From Candidatus Dadabacteria bacterium UBA1144 (GTDB lineage: Bacteria; Desulfobacterota_D; UBA1144), in NCBI GenBank assembly GCA_002311855.1, contig DCAB01000019.1:1854-48027 (forward strand): a DNA stretch of 46,174 nt, written 5' to 3'. The notes beneath the pieces are model-generated. The model did not search any database and had not been told where the DNA came from. It worked only from the letters and a program-made list of their open reading frames with translations. Below, piece by piece: positions 8,385 through 16,735 of the stretch; the first letter of the stretch is position 1; every line of letters begins with the position of its first letter. The position numbers and the translations under genes were made by a program.

Positions 8385-9257
8385 GTGAATGCTTTAAAGA
8401 CAGGTTTTTTATTGGCAGTCCTGACAGCTTTCTTTATTTTAATTGGTAAATTAATTGGAGGATCGACTGGGATGTGGTTCGCTTTTGTTTTTGCAATGAT
8501 AATGAACATCGCTTCTTATTGGAAAGGAGATAAGATTATTTTGTTAATGTTCAAGAAGCAAAATATCCGTGAACTTGGAGAAAATGATTATCAAAATCTA
8601 TCAAATATCTTCGCCAATGTATGCAAAAAAGCGGATATGACTGGCCCTAAGATTTATATTTATGATGATGAAAAACCGAACGCTTTTGCCACAGGAAGAG
8701 ATCATGAACATTCTTTGGTCGCGGTTTCTACTTCTCTTGTTGAAAAATTAAATGATGACGAACTCGAGGGTGTATTAGCGCATGAGCTTGCACATATTGA
8801 GAATATGGATACTTTAATAGCTTCAATTGCCGCCACTTTTGCTGGTGCAATTAGTATAATTGCATCGATTATCAAATGGAGCCTTATCTTTAGTGCCTTT
8901 AGAGGTAATAGAGGTACTGGAAACATTGTTGGCCACATTTTGATAGCAATTCTAGCTCCAATTATTGCTCTTATCATTCAGATGGCTATCTCTAGGACAA
9001 GAGAGTTTAAAGCCGACTATACAGCAGCACAAATTACCAGCAAACCCCCAGCGCTTGCTTCTGCCTTGAATAAGATTCATGATCATATGCTTTCATGTGT
9101 GGGTAAACCTGATTTGAACGAAGAGCGCAATACAGCAACTAGCCATTTGTTTATAATAAGCCCATTAGTAGGAGGCATTATTAGCAAATTGTTTAGTTCC
9201 CATCCTCCGGTAGAAGAGCGAACTAAAAGATTAATGGCTTTAAAACCTCTTAGTTGA
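8385..9257 (+). CDS. htpX: Membrane zinc metalloprotease HtpX
   Basis: M48-family inner-membrane protease involved in quality control of membrane proteins under stress. It has two N-terminal membrane helices (about residues 5-22 and 28-46), the zinc motif HELAH at 133-137, two further hydrophobic helices at about 146-200, and the third ligand glutamate in REFKADYTAA. The C-terminal HPPVEERTKRL is a family signature. The GTG start at 8385 is set by a GGAGGG ribosome-binding site 8 bases upstream, inside the msrA end. Length of 290 is typical. Confidence 0.96.
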   Translation: MNALKTGFLLAVLTAFFILIGKLIGGSTGMWFAFVFAMIMNIASYWKGDKIILLMFKKQNIRELGENDYQNLSNIFANVCKKADMTGPKIYIYDDEKPNAFATGRDHEHSLVAVSTSLVEKLNDDELEGVLAHELAHIENMDTLIASIAATFAGAISIIASIIKWSLIFSAFRGNRGTGNIVGHILIAILAPIIALIIQMAISRTREFKADYTAAQITSKPPALASALNKIHDHMLSCVGKPDLNEERNTATSHLFIISPLVGGIISKLFSSHPPVEERTKRLMALKPLS

Positions 9258-9291
9258 ATTTCACAAAAATTTAAGATTTTGAATTATTATT

Positions 9292-9642
9292 TTACATGCT
9301 TATGATTTTGGAAGTTTCTTTAATAATGGAAGCGAGCTCAAGGAGATTTGATTTTGATATTTCCGAGATTATCAGATTCTTATTTATGCCTCTTGTTTCT
9401 AGGCACTGAGAGCAGTAATAAGCTTTAGCTCCAATATCAACCAACTCTTTGATTTTTATTGAAGTCGACTGTCCTTTAATCTCATCAGGAGGTTTTTGAT
9501 TTTTCATTACATTAAATACACCATCATTCATTAAAAAAATTATGGGTTTTTGGTCTTGACCTATTAAAGCAGTGGCAAGACGTAGTGCGTTCCAGGTTTT
9601 AGAAGAAGATGGAGCTTCATTTATTAGCAACAGAATTGACAT
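9292..9642 (-). CDS. DsrE/DsrF-like family protein
   Basis: A small cytoplasmic protein of the DsrE-like fold, a family that includes sulfur-transfer and peroxiredoxin-like proteins. It has an N-terminal beta strand MSILLLIN, a middle strand PIIFLMNDGVF, and a cysteine pair in YYCSQCLETRGI, the position where family members carry the reactive cysteine. Length of 116 matches. No dsr, tus or sox genes are nearby, so a role in sulfur relay is only a family-level suggestion. It is reverse-strand, convergent with htpX, and 29 bases downstream of the MFS gene, possibly on its transcript. Confidence 0.75.
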   Translation of the reverse strand: MSILLLINEAPSSSKTWNALRLATALIGQDQKPIIFLMNDGVFNVMKNQKPPDEIKGQSTSIKIKELVDIGAKAYYCSQCLETRGINKNLIISEISKSNLLELASIIKETSKIISM

Positions 9643-9671
9643 AAAATTAATGATACCTAATTAGCTAATAT

Positions 9672-10847
9672 TTATCTTTCTATTGGATTGTATTTAGGGA
9701 TGCCTACGCAAATCCAAACTATGAGAATCAAAGAACATAAAAATATGAGAACAGTATAATTTGGAAATTCGAAATAATTACTTGTTGTATATATGTATCC
9801 GGCTGTGATACTTCCAATTGCGTGCCCGAGAAAACTCATTATATAATAAGGTCCATTTCCAGTAGCTCGCATACTGTCGGATACATGTAAAGACAAGAAA
9901 CTAGGAAGTAGTGAATGAAAAATTGTCGTACCCAAAAAGAAGAAAATTCCTAAGAAATAAAGGGAAAACTCATTTTTAAAAATAAAAAGGAATGAGCCAA
10001 AACTTAGAAACAAGAAAACCCAGCCAAATTTAATCGAAAGGTCAATTTTGTTGATTTTTTCAAGAAATCTTATTGATGGATAAATCAAGATTGCTGACGG
10101 CAAAAAAATTATTAAGTATACAAGACTCAGTTGGTTTACAGATGTACCAAATTCTTTCCACATTAATGGATAGACAAAAAGAAATACGCTCAACATCAAT
10201 GAAAGCATAAAAGAGGAGGAATAAATTTTAATCATTTCAGTACTTGGTTTAAAGATTATTCCACCACTTAACTTAGAAGTATTTATTTTATTCTTTGGAT
10301 AAAATATTGATGCCGTTATAAGAGCCAAAATTCCAAAAAAGAATAGTAACAAAAAAAGAATTCTAAAACTAAACAACGAAGATAAAAATGGACCTATTAA
10401 GAAGCCGATAACAAAAGCGATACCTACAGAAACCCCAACGATTGTAAATGCACTCGCTCTATTTTTTTCCTCAGTATTTTCTGCGAGGGTTGCAACTCCA
10501 ACAGAGCTAATCGCCCCACATCCTTGTATTATTCTTCCGAAAACTAATAAATTAATATCGTTCGCAATATAACAAATTAAACTCCCAATTGTAAAAACCG
10601 ACAACCCTAAGATGACAACCGTTTTCCTTCCTATCTTGTCACTGAGATATGCTAAAGGTACCTGCATGATTGCTTGAGCAAGAGAGTATACGCCAATCGC
10701 AACCCCCGCTAAAAATGGGTTCGAATTGGTGTATTCGATTGCATAAATACTAAAAATCGGCAACAACATAAATAGTCCAAGCAGTCTTAATGAGAGAATC
10801 AGACTTACGATAGCTGTTGATTTTTTTTCTAATGACGAAAGCGACAT
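9672..10847 (-). CDS. Major facilitator superfamily transporter
   Basis: An inner-membrane secondary transporter with about 12 hydrophobic helices in 391 residues. MFS motif A is visible between helices 2 and 3 as YLSDKIGRKTVV, with RIIQGCGA in helix 4, typical of drug:H+ antiporter 1-type proteins. The substrate cannot be told from sequence; efflux is most likely. It is divergent from alr, with an 85-base AT-rich spacer that should hold both promoters, and is followed by the DsrE-like gene. Confidence 0.85.
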   Translation of the reverse strand: MSLSSLEKKSTAIVSLILSLRLLGLFMLLPIFSIYAIEYTNSNPFLAGVAIGVYSLAQAIMQVPLAYLSDKIGRKTVVILGLSVFTIGSLICYIANDINLLVFGRIIQGCGAISSVGVATLAENTEEKNRASAFTIVGVSVGIAFVIGFLIGPFLSSLFSFRILFLLLFFFGILALITASIFYPKNKINTSKLSGGIIFKPSTEMIKIYSSSFMLSLMLSVFLFVYPLMWKEFGTSVNQLSLVYLIIFLPSAILIYPSIRFLEKINKIDLSIKFGWVFLFLSFGSFLFIFKNEFSLYFLGIFFFLGTTIFHSLLPSFLSLHVSDSMRATGNGPYYIMSFLGHAIGSITAGYIYTTSNYFEFPNYTVLIFLCSLILIVWICVGIPKYNPIER

Positions 10848-10932
10848 CGAGGTAAGAGAAAATATATCACAAATAATTAATCAAACTAGGTCATTCGAAA
10901 AATAAAGTCATCTATGTTAGATTTAGAAAATA

Positions 10933-12012
10933 ATGAGATCTACTATAGCAGAAATAGATCTTGAAAATCTATCTAGAAATATTGACTATCTGAATACATT
11001 GATTGGTGAACGGGTAGAAGTCCTTGCAGTTGTAAAAGCAAATGCATATGGACATGGTTCTACTGAAATGACGAAAACTTTAATTAGCCTTGGTCTCAGC
11101 AATTTTGGTGTAGCAACACTCGAAGAGGCCAGTGAATTAATAGAAGCAAAAATTAAATGTAATATCCTAATCCTCGGTTCGATTCATGATAATGAGATTT
11201 TGGAAGCAATAAAGAAAAATATAATTTTTACCGTATACGATTTAGATCAACTCAATTTAATTAATGGATTAAAAAGTAAAAAAATCTCATTTCATTTAAA
11301 AATTGATACCGGAATGAATAGATTAGGTATTGGTATAAACGAAATAGAGGAAACTATAAAAGTAATCCAAAATAACAATAATCTAAATTTGGAGGGTGTT
11401 TATACTCATTTCCCCGAATCCGAAAAAATAAAATCAGATTTTACTAAAAATCAAATATATCAATTCAATAAAATAATAAAAAGATATAAATCTAATATCG
11501 AAAATATAAAATTTTTCCATATGGCCAATAGTGCTGGAATAATTAACTACCCAGATTCTCATTTAAATATGGTCAGACCAGGAATACTAATATATGGATT
11601 GGCGGAAAGCAGGGGTAACAACCTTTTTCCAGTCATGAAATTAAAATCTTCAATCATCAAAATAAGAAGTCTCAACAAAGGAGAATCTGTAAGCTACGGA
11701 AGAACTTTTATAGCTGAGAAGAATATGAAAATAGGCGTGATACCAATAGGATATGCAGACGGACTTCCTCGATTTTTATCGAACAAGGGTTTCGTAATCT
11801 ATAAAGAAAGAAAATGTAAAATCATAGGAAGGGTATGTATGGATTTAACAATCATAGATTTAACAGAGTGTCTAGATCCAAAAGTTAATGATGAAGTAAT
11901 AGTATTTGATGATTCTCAGTATACCGCTAAGGATATTTCGTTAATTGCAAAGACAATTCCATATGAGATTATTTGTGGAATAAGCAAGAGAGTCAAAAGA
12001 GTGTATTTGTGA
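10933..12012 (+). CDS. alr: Alanine racemase
   Basis: PLP enzyme that makes D-alanine for peptidoglycan. The N-terminal TIM barrel carries the cofactor lysine Lys35 in AVVKANAYGHG, with KIDTGMNRLGI and HMANSAGI further on. The second catalytic residue, a tyrosine, lies in SVSYGRTF, and GRVCMDLT is the C-terminal domain signature. Length of 359 is standard. Its stop overlaps the GTG start of the repeat-protein gene (GTGA), so alr appears to head the operon that continues into mlaE, mlaF and mlaD. Confidence 0.96.
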   Translation: MRSTIAEIDLENLSRNIDYLNTLIGERVEVLAVVKANAYGHGSTEMTKTLISLGLSNFGVATLEEASELIEAKIKCNILILGSIHDNEILEAIKKNIIFTVYDLDQLNLINGLKSKKISFHLKIDTGMNRLGIGINEIEETIKVIQNNNNLNLEGVYTHFPESEKIKSDFTKNQIYQFNKIIKRYKSNIENIKFFHMANSAGIINYPDSHLNMVRPGILIYGLAESRGNNLFPVMKLKSSIIKIRSLNKGESVSYGRTFIAEKNMKIGVIPIGYADGLPRFLSNKGFVIYKERKCKIIGRVCMDLTIIDLTECLDPKVNDEVIVFDDSQYTAKDISLIAKTIPYEIICGISKRVKRVYL

Positions 12013-13397
12013 AAAATTTTGTAGTAAGGATTGGCATTGTGTTATGCTTGCTCACTTCCACTGTGTTATCAGAAGAAAATACTTTTCTCGGTCCAATATT
12101 AGAATATAAAAAAGATGAATTCTCAAAAGTTTACGCATTTAGGCCAATTTTATACTATGAAGCAAACTACGAGCTTAAATTCAGATCATTAGACATTTTG
12201 TATCCGTTTATGTCCTACCAAGAGGACAATCAGCGGACTCAATTTAGAGCATTTTTCTCTATGATTAGGTATACCAATTTTAACGACTATGATAATCTAC
12301 AAGAAAAAAATTTTTCTATATTTCCAATAATTGATATTGCATGGTCGGGCAAGAAAGAGAATAATTATTTTTCTCTATTCCCAATATGGGGTACTTTAAA
12401 AAATAAATATGGGAAAGAAGAAATTAATTATCTCTTGTTTCCTCTGTATCTCGAAACGAAGAAGAAAAATTCTACAAATAAACATTTTCTTTGGCCTTTT
12501 ATTTCTAAAGTAGAAGGTAAATATGTATCAGGATTTAAATTGTGGCCTTTGTTTGGTTATGAGAGGAAATTAGACGAAAAACAACTTACAGTTGTGAAAG
12601 AATCAAAATTTTTTTTGTGGCCATTTTATGCTTCAAAAAAAAATATGATAGGAGGTTTGAATTTGGAAGAAACAATTTATTTCCCTTTTTATCTTTCATC
12701 TAATTCGGCACTTCATAAATCTAAAACATACCTATGGCCTTTTTTTAACATCTATACAGACAAAATAAGCAATCAAACAACATACAATATGCCTTGGCCC
12801 ATAATTCAATACAAAAAGGGAGTTAATATTTTTAGCCAAAGATTTTTTCCGTTTTATTCTTATTCGAAATCAAAAAATGTCGAAAAAGGATTTTATTTGT
12901 GGCCGCTTTACAGATATAGAAATGAAATATTGGCAACGGATTACTATAAAACTAAAAGTTTCCTCTTCTTCTTATACAAGGAAGATATATATTACGATTT
13001 AGAAAGTAACAAAATTAGAAAAGAATTTTCGAGTTTGTGGCCTATATATTCGAAAGATACCTATGAAGATGGATACGATTTTAGAATTTTTTCCCCCGTT
13101 GAAAGTTTCTTTTCAAAGAATGAAAAGATTAGGAAGATTTGGTCTCCGCTGTGGTCAATAATTAGAATACAGAACGACTCTAAATCATCAGAAACTTCGA
13201 TCCTATTCAATATGATTAAATTTGAGAACGATAAGAAAAATCAAAAAAGCAAATTCGCTATCAATTTCTTGCTTCCTATAATTTCTTATGAATCGGAACA
13301 AGAGAAAGTAAAATTTAATATCTTGGGTGGATTGTTAGGAGTAGAAACTGGTGATGAACCAAAAATTAGAATATTATATATTCCGATAAATATATGA
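12009..13397 (+). CDS. Secreted aromatic-Pro repeat protein in the mla operon, function unknown
   Basis: I do not recognise a named family. The GTG at 12009 (overlapping the alr stop as GTGA) gives 462 residues starting with a likely signal peptide (basic VKNFVVR, hydrophobic core, STVLSEE). From about residue 65 onward the protein repeats a core of two or three aliphatic or aromatic residues, then W-P or F-P, then more aromatics. Examples are LFPIW, LFPLYL, FLWPFI, KLWPLFGY, FLWPFYA, YLWPFF, FYLWPLYRY and SLWPIYS, spaced about 17-25 residues apart and separated by charged, Asn/Lys-rich turns. This alternation suggests antiparallel beta hairpins, as in a beta-barrel or beta-solenoid. The stop overlaps mlaE (ATGA), so it is translationally coupled to the lipid transporter. 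Periplasmic or outer-membrane location is inference. Confidence 0.75.
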   Translation: MKNFVVRIGIVLCLLTSTVLSEENTFLGPILEYKKDEFSKVYAFRPILYYEANYELKFRSLDILYPFMSYQEDNQRTQFRAFFSMIRYTNFNDYDNLQEKNFSIFPIIDIAWSGKKENNYFSLFPIWGTLKNKYGKEEINYLLFPLYLETKKKNSTNKHFLWPFISKVEGKYVSGFKLWPLFGYERKLDEKQLTVVKESKFFLWPFYASKKNMIGGLNLEETIYFPFYLSSNSALHKSKTYLWPFFNIYTDKISNQTTYNMPWPIIQYKKGVNIFSQRFFPFYSYSKSKNVEKGFYLWPLYRYRNEILATDYYKTKSFLFFLYKEDIYYDLESNKIRKEFSSLWPIYSKDTYEDGYDFRIFSPVESFFSKNEKIRKIWSPLWSIIRIQNDSKSSETSILFNMIKFENDKKNQKSKFAINFLLPIISYESEQEKVKFNILGGLLGVETGDEPKIRILYIPINI

Positions 13398-14161
13398 ATA
13401 CAATCCTCGCAATAATTACCGGTATAGGAGAATCTCTTAATCTTCTGTGGCTAACTATCAAATCAATAAAATATTTTGGATCCTCTATGGACAAATTTAT
13501 TTTTCAATTGTTCGATATGGGCAATAGGACTGTGCCAGTAGCAGCTTTGATTGCTCTATCAATAGGAGCGGTACTGGCACTTCAAACGGGTATTCAGCTG
13601 TCAAACTATGGAATGCAAGATAAGATAGGTGGCATAGTAGGGCTTTCCGTATGTACTGAATTGGCCCCAGTAATGGCGGCCATTCTAATGGCGGGAAGAG
13701 TTGGATCATCAATTACCGCTGAACTTGCATCTATGAGCGTATACGAAGAAATAGCAGCTCTAAAAACTATGAATATTGATCCGGTAAGATTTCTGGTTTT
13801 ACCTAGATTTCTTGCATGCTTAATAACCTTACCTGTCTTAGTTATTTACATGGACTTAATCGGATGGCTCGGTGGTTCTCTTGTGTCATCCATGAATCAA
13901 TCTATTTCCGTTTCCCTGTCTTCATTTTATAATGACTTAAGCCAAGTTGTGACGTTCTCAGATATTGCAGCTGGTATTATCAAGTCAGTTTTCTTTGCAA
14001 TTGCTATTTCTATTACTTCTTGTTCGATAGGATTGTTAGCCCAAGGAGGGCCAAGAGAGATTGGACATTCAGTAACGAAATCTGTGGTTGCATCTTTTAT
14101 TTCAATTCTTTTGCTAGACTATGTCTTGACTAGATTTCTAATATTGGTAGGCATTCTATAA
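13394..14161 (+). CDS. mlaE: MlaE-family ABC transporter permease
   Basis: Inner-membrane permease of the Mla/MCE phospholipid transport system. The 255 residues contain about five or six hydrophobic segments with the family pattern ALSIGAVLALQTG, ELAPVMAAILMAGRVGSSITAELASM (residues about 92-117), and the Glu-rich EEIAALKTMNIDP coupling segment. The ATG overlaps the upstream repeat-protein stop by 4 bases, and the stop overlaps mlaF by 1. Adjacent mlaF and mlaD complete the core transporter. The STAS-domain protein MlaB and periplasmic MlaC are not in this cluster. Confidence 0.93.
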   Translation: MNTILAIITGIGESLNLLWLTIKSIKYFGSSMDKFIFQLFDMGNRTVPVAALIALSIGAVLALQTGIQLSNYGMQDKIGGIVGLSVCTELAPVMAAILMAGRVGSSITAELASMSVYEEIAALKTMNIDPVRFLVLPRFLACLITLPVLVIYMDLIGWLGGSLVSSMNQSISVSLSSFYNDLSQVVTFSDIAAGIIKSVFFAIAISITSCSIGLLAQGGPREIGHSVTKSVVASFISILLLDYVLTRFLILVGIL

Positions 14162-14871
14162 TGTCTGATGTTTCAATCAAATTAAAGGAAGTAAGTAAAT
14201 CTTTTGATGGAAAATTAATAATTGATACAATTTCTTGCGACTTTATCAAGAACAAAGTCCACGCAATACTGGGGAAATCTGGGACAGGAAAATCAGTATT
14301 GTTGAAAATGTTAATCGGATTATTTAAACCTGATTCAGGAAAAATCCTAATTAATGGCAAGGAGGCGGAACACTATAAGTCAGTAGGAGATTTTAAAATG
14401 TCATATATCTTTCAATCCTCCGCTCTATTGAATTCACTAACTGTCCTTGATAACGTCACAATTTTTTTGGATGAACATAATGTCGATGAAAAAGAATCCA
14501 GGGTTTCGAAAGCTCTCAAAATTCTAAACGAACTAGGTATTAAAGATTCGGCTAATAAAATGCCATCTGAGCTGAGTGGCGGTATGAGAAAAAGAGTCGC
14601 GATTGCTAGATCCTTGATTATTGAGCCTGATATCCTTTTGTATGATGAACCTACTTCCGACTTGGACCCAATAAATACTAAAACTATTTCTCAAATAATT
14701 AATAAGCTCAAAGCTAGGGGAGATATAACTCAAATTGTAGTTACTCATGATATAGGCTTTGCTTATTCTATTTCCGACACAATATCTATTCTAGATAATG
14801 GTCAAATCTTGATAACAGGTGACCCGGATTTGATAAAGAGTTCAAAAAATCCAATTCTGGATTCAATTTGA
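14161..14871 (+). CDS. mlaF: Mla-type ABC transporter ATP-binding protein
   Basis: Cytoplasmic ATPase driving the MlaE permease. Walker A is GKSGTGKS (about residues 38-45), the Q-loop lies in YIFQSSALL, the signature is LSGGMRKRVAIARSL, and Walker B with the catalytic Glu is LLYDEPTSDLDP, followed by the switch His in VVTHDI. The MRKRVA form of the signature is typical of the Mla/Ttg2A branch. The 236-residue length lacks the longer C-terminal tail by which some MlaF proteins bind MlaB, in keeping with no mlaB being seen. It starts one base inside the mlaE stop. Confidence 0.94.
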   Translation: MSDVSIKLKEVSKSFDGKLIIDTISCDFIKNKVHAILGKSGTGKSVLLKMLIGLFKPDSGKILINGKEAEHYKSVGDFKMSYIFQSSALLNSLTVLDNVTIFLDEHNVDEKESRVSKALKILNELGIKDSANKMPSELSGGMRKRVAIARSLIIEPDILLYDEPTSDLDPINTKTISQIINKLKARGDITQIVVTHDIGFAYSISDTISILDNGQILITGDPDLIKSSKNPILDSI

Positions 14872-14890
14872 TTAATATGTATAATATTGC

Positions 14891-15865
14891 ATGAGTAAAA
14901 CAGCACAGCTTGGGATTTTTTTTCTTCTAGGAATAGTCATACTATTGATTATCTTTGAAGTGGTGTCGGGGGTATCTTTTTTTAAAAGTGAAAAAACTTA
15001 CACTTCGTACTTCTCTTCTGTTGGAGAATTGCGAGTTGGTAGCGAAGTCAAGTTGTCTGGAGTCGAAGTTGGAAGAGTTAAGGGAATTACATTAGCAGGC
15101 CAGAATGTTGAGATAGAAATGGCGATTGATGAAAATGTTATGATAAGAAAAGATTCAAAAGCTTCTATTAATATGACAAGTCTATTGGGGACTGCTTATG
15201 TCGGCTTAACTTTCGGCTCTCCTAATTCTCCGATTTTAAGAGAAGGTGATGTTATACCTTCGCTAGTTCCAGTCGATTTTAACACTCTTATAACTAAACT
15301 AGATGTTACAGTTGATATGTTTAATAACCAACTATTTGATTATGATGATAAGATAAAATCTATTCTTGGAAATCTCAATAAAATTGTTGCCAGTGTTGCT
15401 TCATCAGAAGGAACGTTTGGTAAATTGGTAAATGATCCTGAGATTTACAATGAACTTAATTCTACTTTAGAGTTTTTTTCAAGTATTTCGAATAAAATTG
15501 ATAGCGGTGAAGGCACATTAGGTATGTTGGTGAATGATCAAACAATCTATCTAGAGGCGAAAAAGGCACTTGTGAAATTAAATTATATAACTGAACAAAT
15601 GACAACTGGACAAGGCTCGTTAGGAAAGCTACTGAATGATGACGAATTGTATAATTCAATAAACGAATTATCCGCGAACCTTAATGCGTTAGTTGGAAAA
15701 ATAAATAGGGGTCAAGGAACTTTGGGCAAATTGATAAATGATGACAGATTGTATTATGATGCCCTAAATTCAGTTAGAAAACTTAAAAACGCAGCCGAAG
15801 TTCAAGAAGATTTAGCTCCACTAACCACGATAACTGCGGCGTTTGGTGTTATGACTCTTTTTTAA
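14891..15865 (+). CDS. mlaD: MlaD-like MCE-domain substrate-binding protein with C-terminal repeats
   Basis: Membrane-anchored periplasmic lipid-binding subunit of the Mla-type transporter. One N-terminal membrane helix (residues 7-24) is followed by an MCE domain (about 35-128: YTSYFSSVGELRVGSEVKLS, VEVGRVKGI, SLLGTAYVGL). After it comes a helical region (about 130-300) with four repeats carrying G[TS][LF]GxLxND at 174, 208, 242 and 276, exactly 34 residues apart. At 324 residues it is far longer than E. coli MlaD (about 183), with the extra length in the repeats. The short hydrophobic C-terminus ends GVMTLF. It follows mlaF after 19 bases. Confidence 0.9.
   Translation: MSKTAQLGIFFLLGIVILLIIFEVVSGVSFFKSEKTYTSYFSSVGELRVGSEVKLSGVEVGRVKGITLAGQNVEIEMAIDENVMIRKDSKASINMTSLLGTAYVGLTFGSPNSPILREGDVIPSLVPVDFNTLITKLDVTVDMFNNQLFDYDDKIKSILGNLNKIVASVASSEGTFGKLVNDPEIYNELNSTLEFFSSISNKIDSGEGTLGMLVNDQTIYLEAKKALVKLNYITEQMTTGQGSLGKLLNDDELYNSINELSANLNALVGKINRGQGTLGKLINDDRLYYDALNSVRKLKNAAEVQEDLAPLTTITAAFGVMTLF
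15410..15754 (+). repeat. Four 34-residue protein repeats in the MlaD C-terminal region
   Basis: The segment encodes GTFGKLVNDPEIY, GTLGMLVNDQTIY, GSLGKLLNDDELY and GTLGKLINDDRLY at residues 174, 208, 242 and 276. The period is a constant 34 residues (102 bases). The helical linkers between them vary more. It is a protein-level repeat; the DNA copies have diverged. Confidence 0.9.
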
Positions 15866-15869
15866 AGGC

Positions 15870-16322
15870 ATGCCTGTCTATTCTACGAATCCAAATGCAA
15901 AACGTAATTATTACATCGAGGAAGTGCTTGAGGCGGGAGTTGTTCTTTACGGCTCTGAGGTCAAGTCTATCAAAGATGGCAAATTAAGCATTAAAGAAAG
16001 TTATGCAACATATAAAAGGGGAGAAATTTTTGTAATTAATTCTTATGTCGCTAAATTTCAAAATTCATCTTTTTTTACTCATGAAGAGAACAGGGATCGC
16101 AAACTTCTTTTAAACAAAGCGGAAATAAGAAAACTCATAGGTAAAATTAAGATTAAAGGTTATACCCTAGTTCCTATAAAAGTTTATTCGAAAAAAGGGT
16201 TAATAAAGTTTGAAATAGGACTTGGAAAGGGAAAGAAGTTTTATGATAAAAGAATTGATTTAAGAAAAAAAGATTTAAAGAGAGAGCTTGATAGATCTTT
16301 CAAAAATAAAATTAGTATTTAA
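15870..16322 (+). CDS. smpB: SsrA-binding protein SmpB
   Basis: Partner of tmRNA in trans-translation, which rescues stalled ribosomes. The N-terminal NPNAKRNYYIEEVLEAGVVL and GSEVKSIKDGKLSIKES give the OB-fold core, followed by LVPIKVYSKKGLIKFEIGLGKGKK and the basic C-terminal tail (DLRKKDLKRELDR) that enters the decoding centre. Length of 150 is typical. The gene begins 4 bases after mlaD and is followed 35 bases later by the tmRNA gene itself, so both parts of the rescue system sit together. Confidence 0.97.
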   Translation: MPVYSTNPNAKRNYYIEEVLEAGVVLYGSEVKSIKDGKLSIKESYATYKRGEIFVINSYVAKFQNSSFFTHEENRDRKLLLNKAEIRKLIGKIKIKGYTLVPIKVYSKKGLIKFEIGLGKGKKFYDKRIDLRKKDLKRELDRSFKNKISI

Positions 16323-16357
16323 TAATCTTTTAAAATGTTCTAGAATAAATGATTATT

Positions 16358-16701
16358 GGGGGCGATTTGGTTTCGACGAGAATACTGCATTTAGAAGTTG
16401 CATGTCGAGAGCTAACTCGTTAAACTGGCTAAAGCACGATAAGTGCCGAACCAATCAATCAACTTGCTGCCTAAAATAGTGTAGCAACATTGAATTCAGC
16501 TTTGCTCATAGAGCTTTTTTCAATGTCATTTATATGAGCCTGAAAAAAATATTTTCCCTATATTTTTTTCGGTGACTAAGGGAATCGAAGTATTTTTTGT
16601 TGTTTAGCTCAGAAAATACTTTTAAAGACAATGCTAAAATAAGCATGTAGAAGTTCTATCTTGCTAATTTTCGGACCTGGGTTCGATTCCCAGCGCCTCC
16701 A
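16358..16701 (+). ncRNA. ssrA: Transfer-messenger RNA (tmRNA)
   Basis: Both ends form the tRNA-like domain. The 5' strand GGGGGCG followed by ATTTGGTTTCGACG is the classic tmRNA start. The 3' end has the T-arm CTGGG-TTCGATT-CCCAG and an acceptor strand CGCCTCC pairing with the 5' GGGGGCG (one G-U), then discriminator A16701. CCA is not encoded. The mRNA-like segment begins at GCC 16445 after ATAAGT. The intervening sequence contains GC-rich complementary stretches consistent with pseudoknots, for example around CAGCTTTGCTCATAGAGCTT. At about 344 bases it is a normal one-piece tmRNA. smpB is immediately upstream. Confidence 0.95.
16445..16474 (+). other. tmRNA tag-peptide reading frame (AEPINQLAA)
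   Basis: From the resume codon GCC (16445-16447) the frame reads Ala-Glu-Pro-Ile-Asn-Gln-Leu-Ala-Ala and then TAA at 16472-16474. The upstream ATAAGT matches the usual context of a resume codon, and the Leu-Ala-Ala end is the standard protease-recognition ending. The tag is short (9 codons), and its middle differs from common ANDENYALAA-like tags. Confidence 0.8.
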
Positions 16702-16735
16702 TGGAATTATCTAAAGAATACGAAAGTTGATAGTT

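Noticed and set aside
16288..16479. 63-codon forward frame overlapping the end of smpB and the tmRNA
   Set aside because: It runs through the tmRNA 5' half in a different frame from the tag peptide and resembles no protein; the RNA gene explains the sequence.
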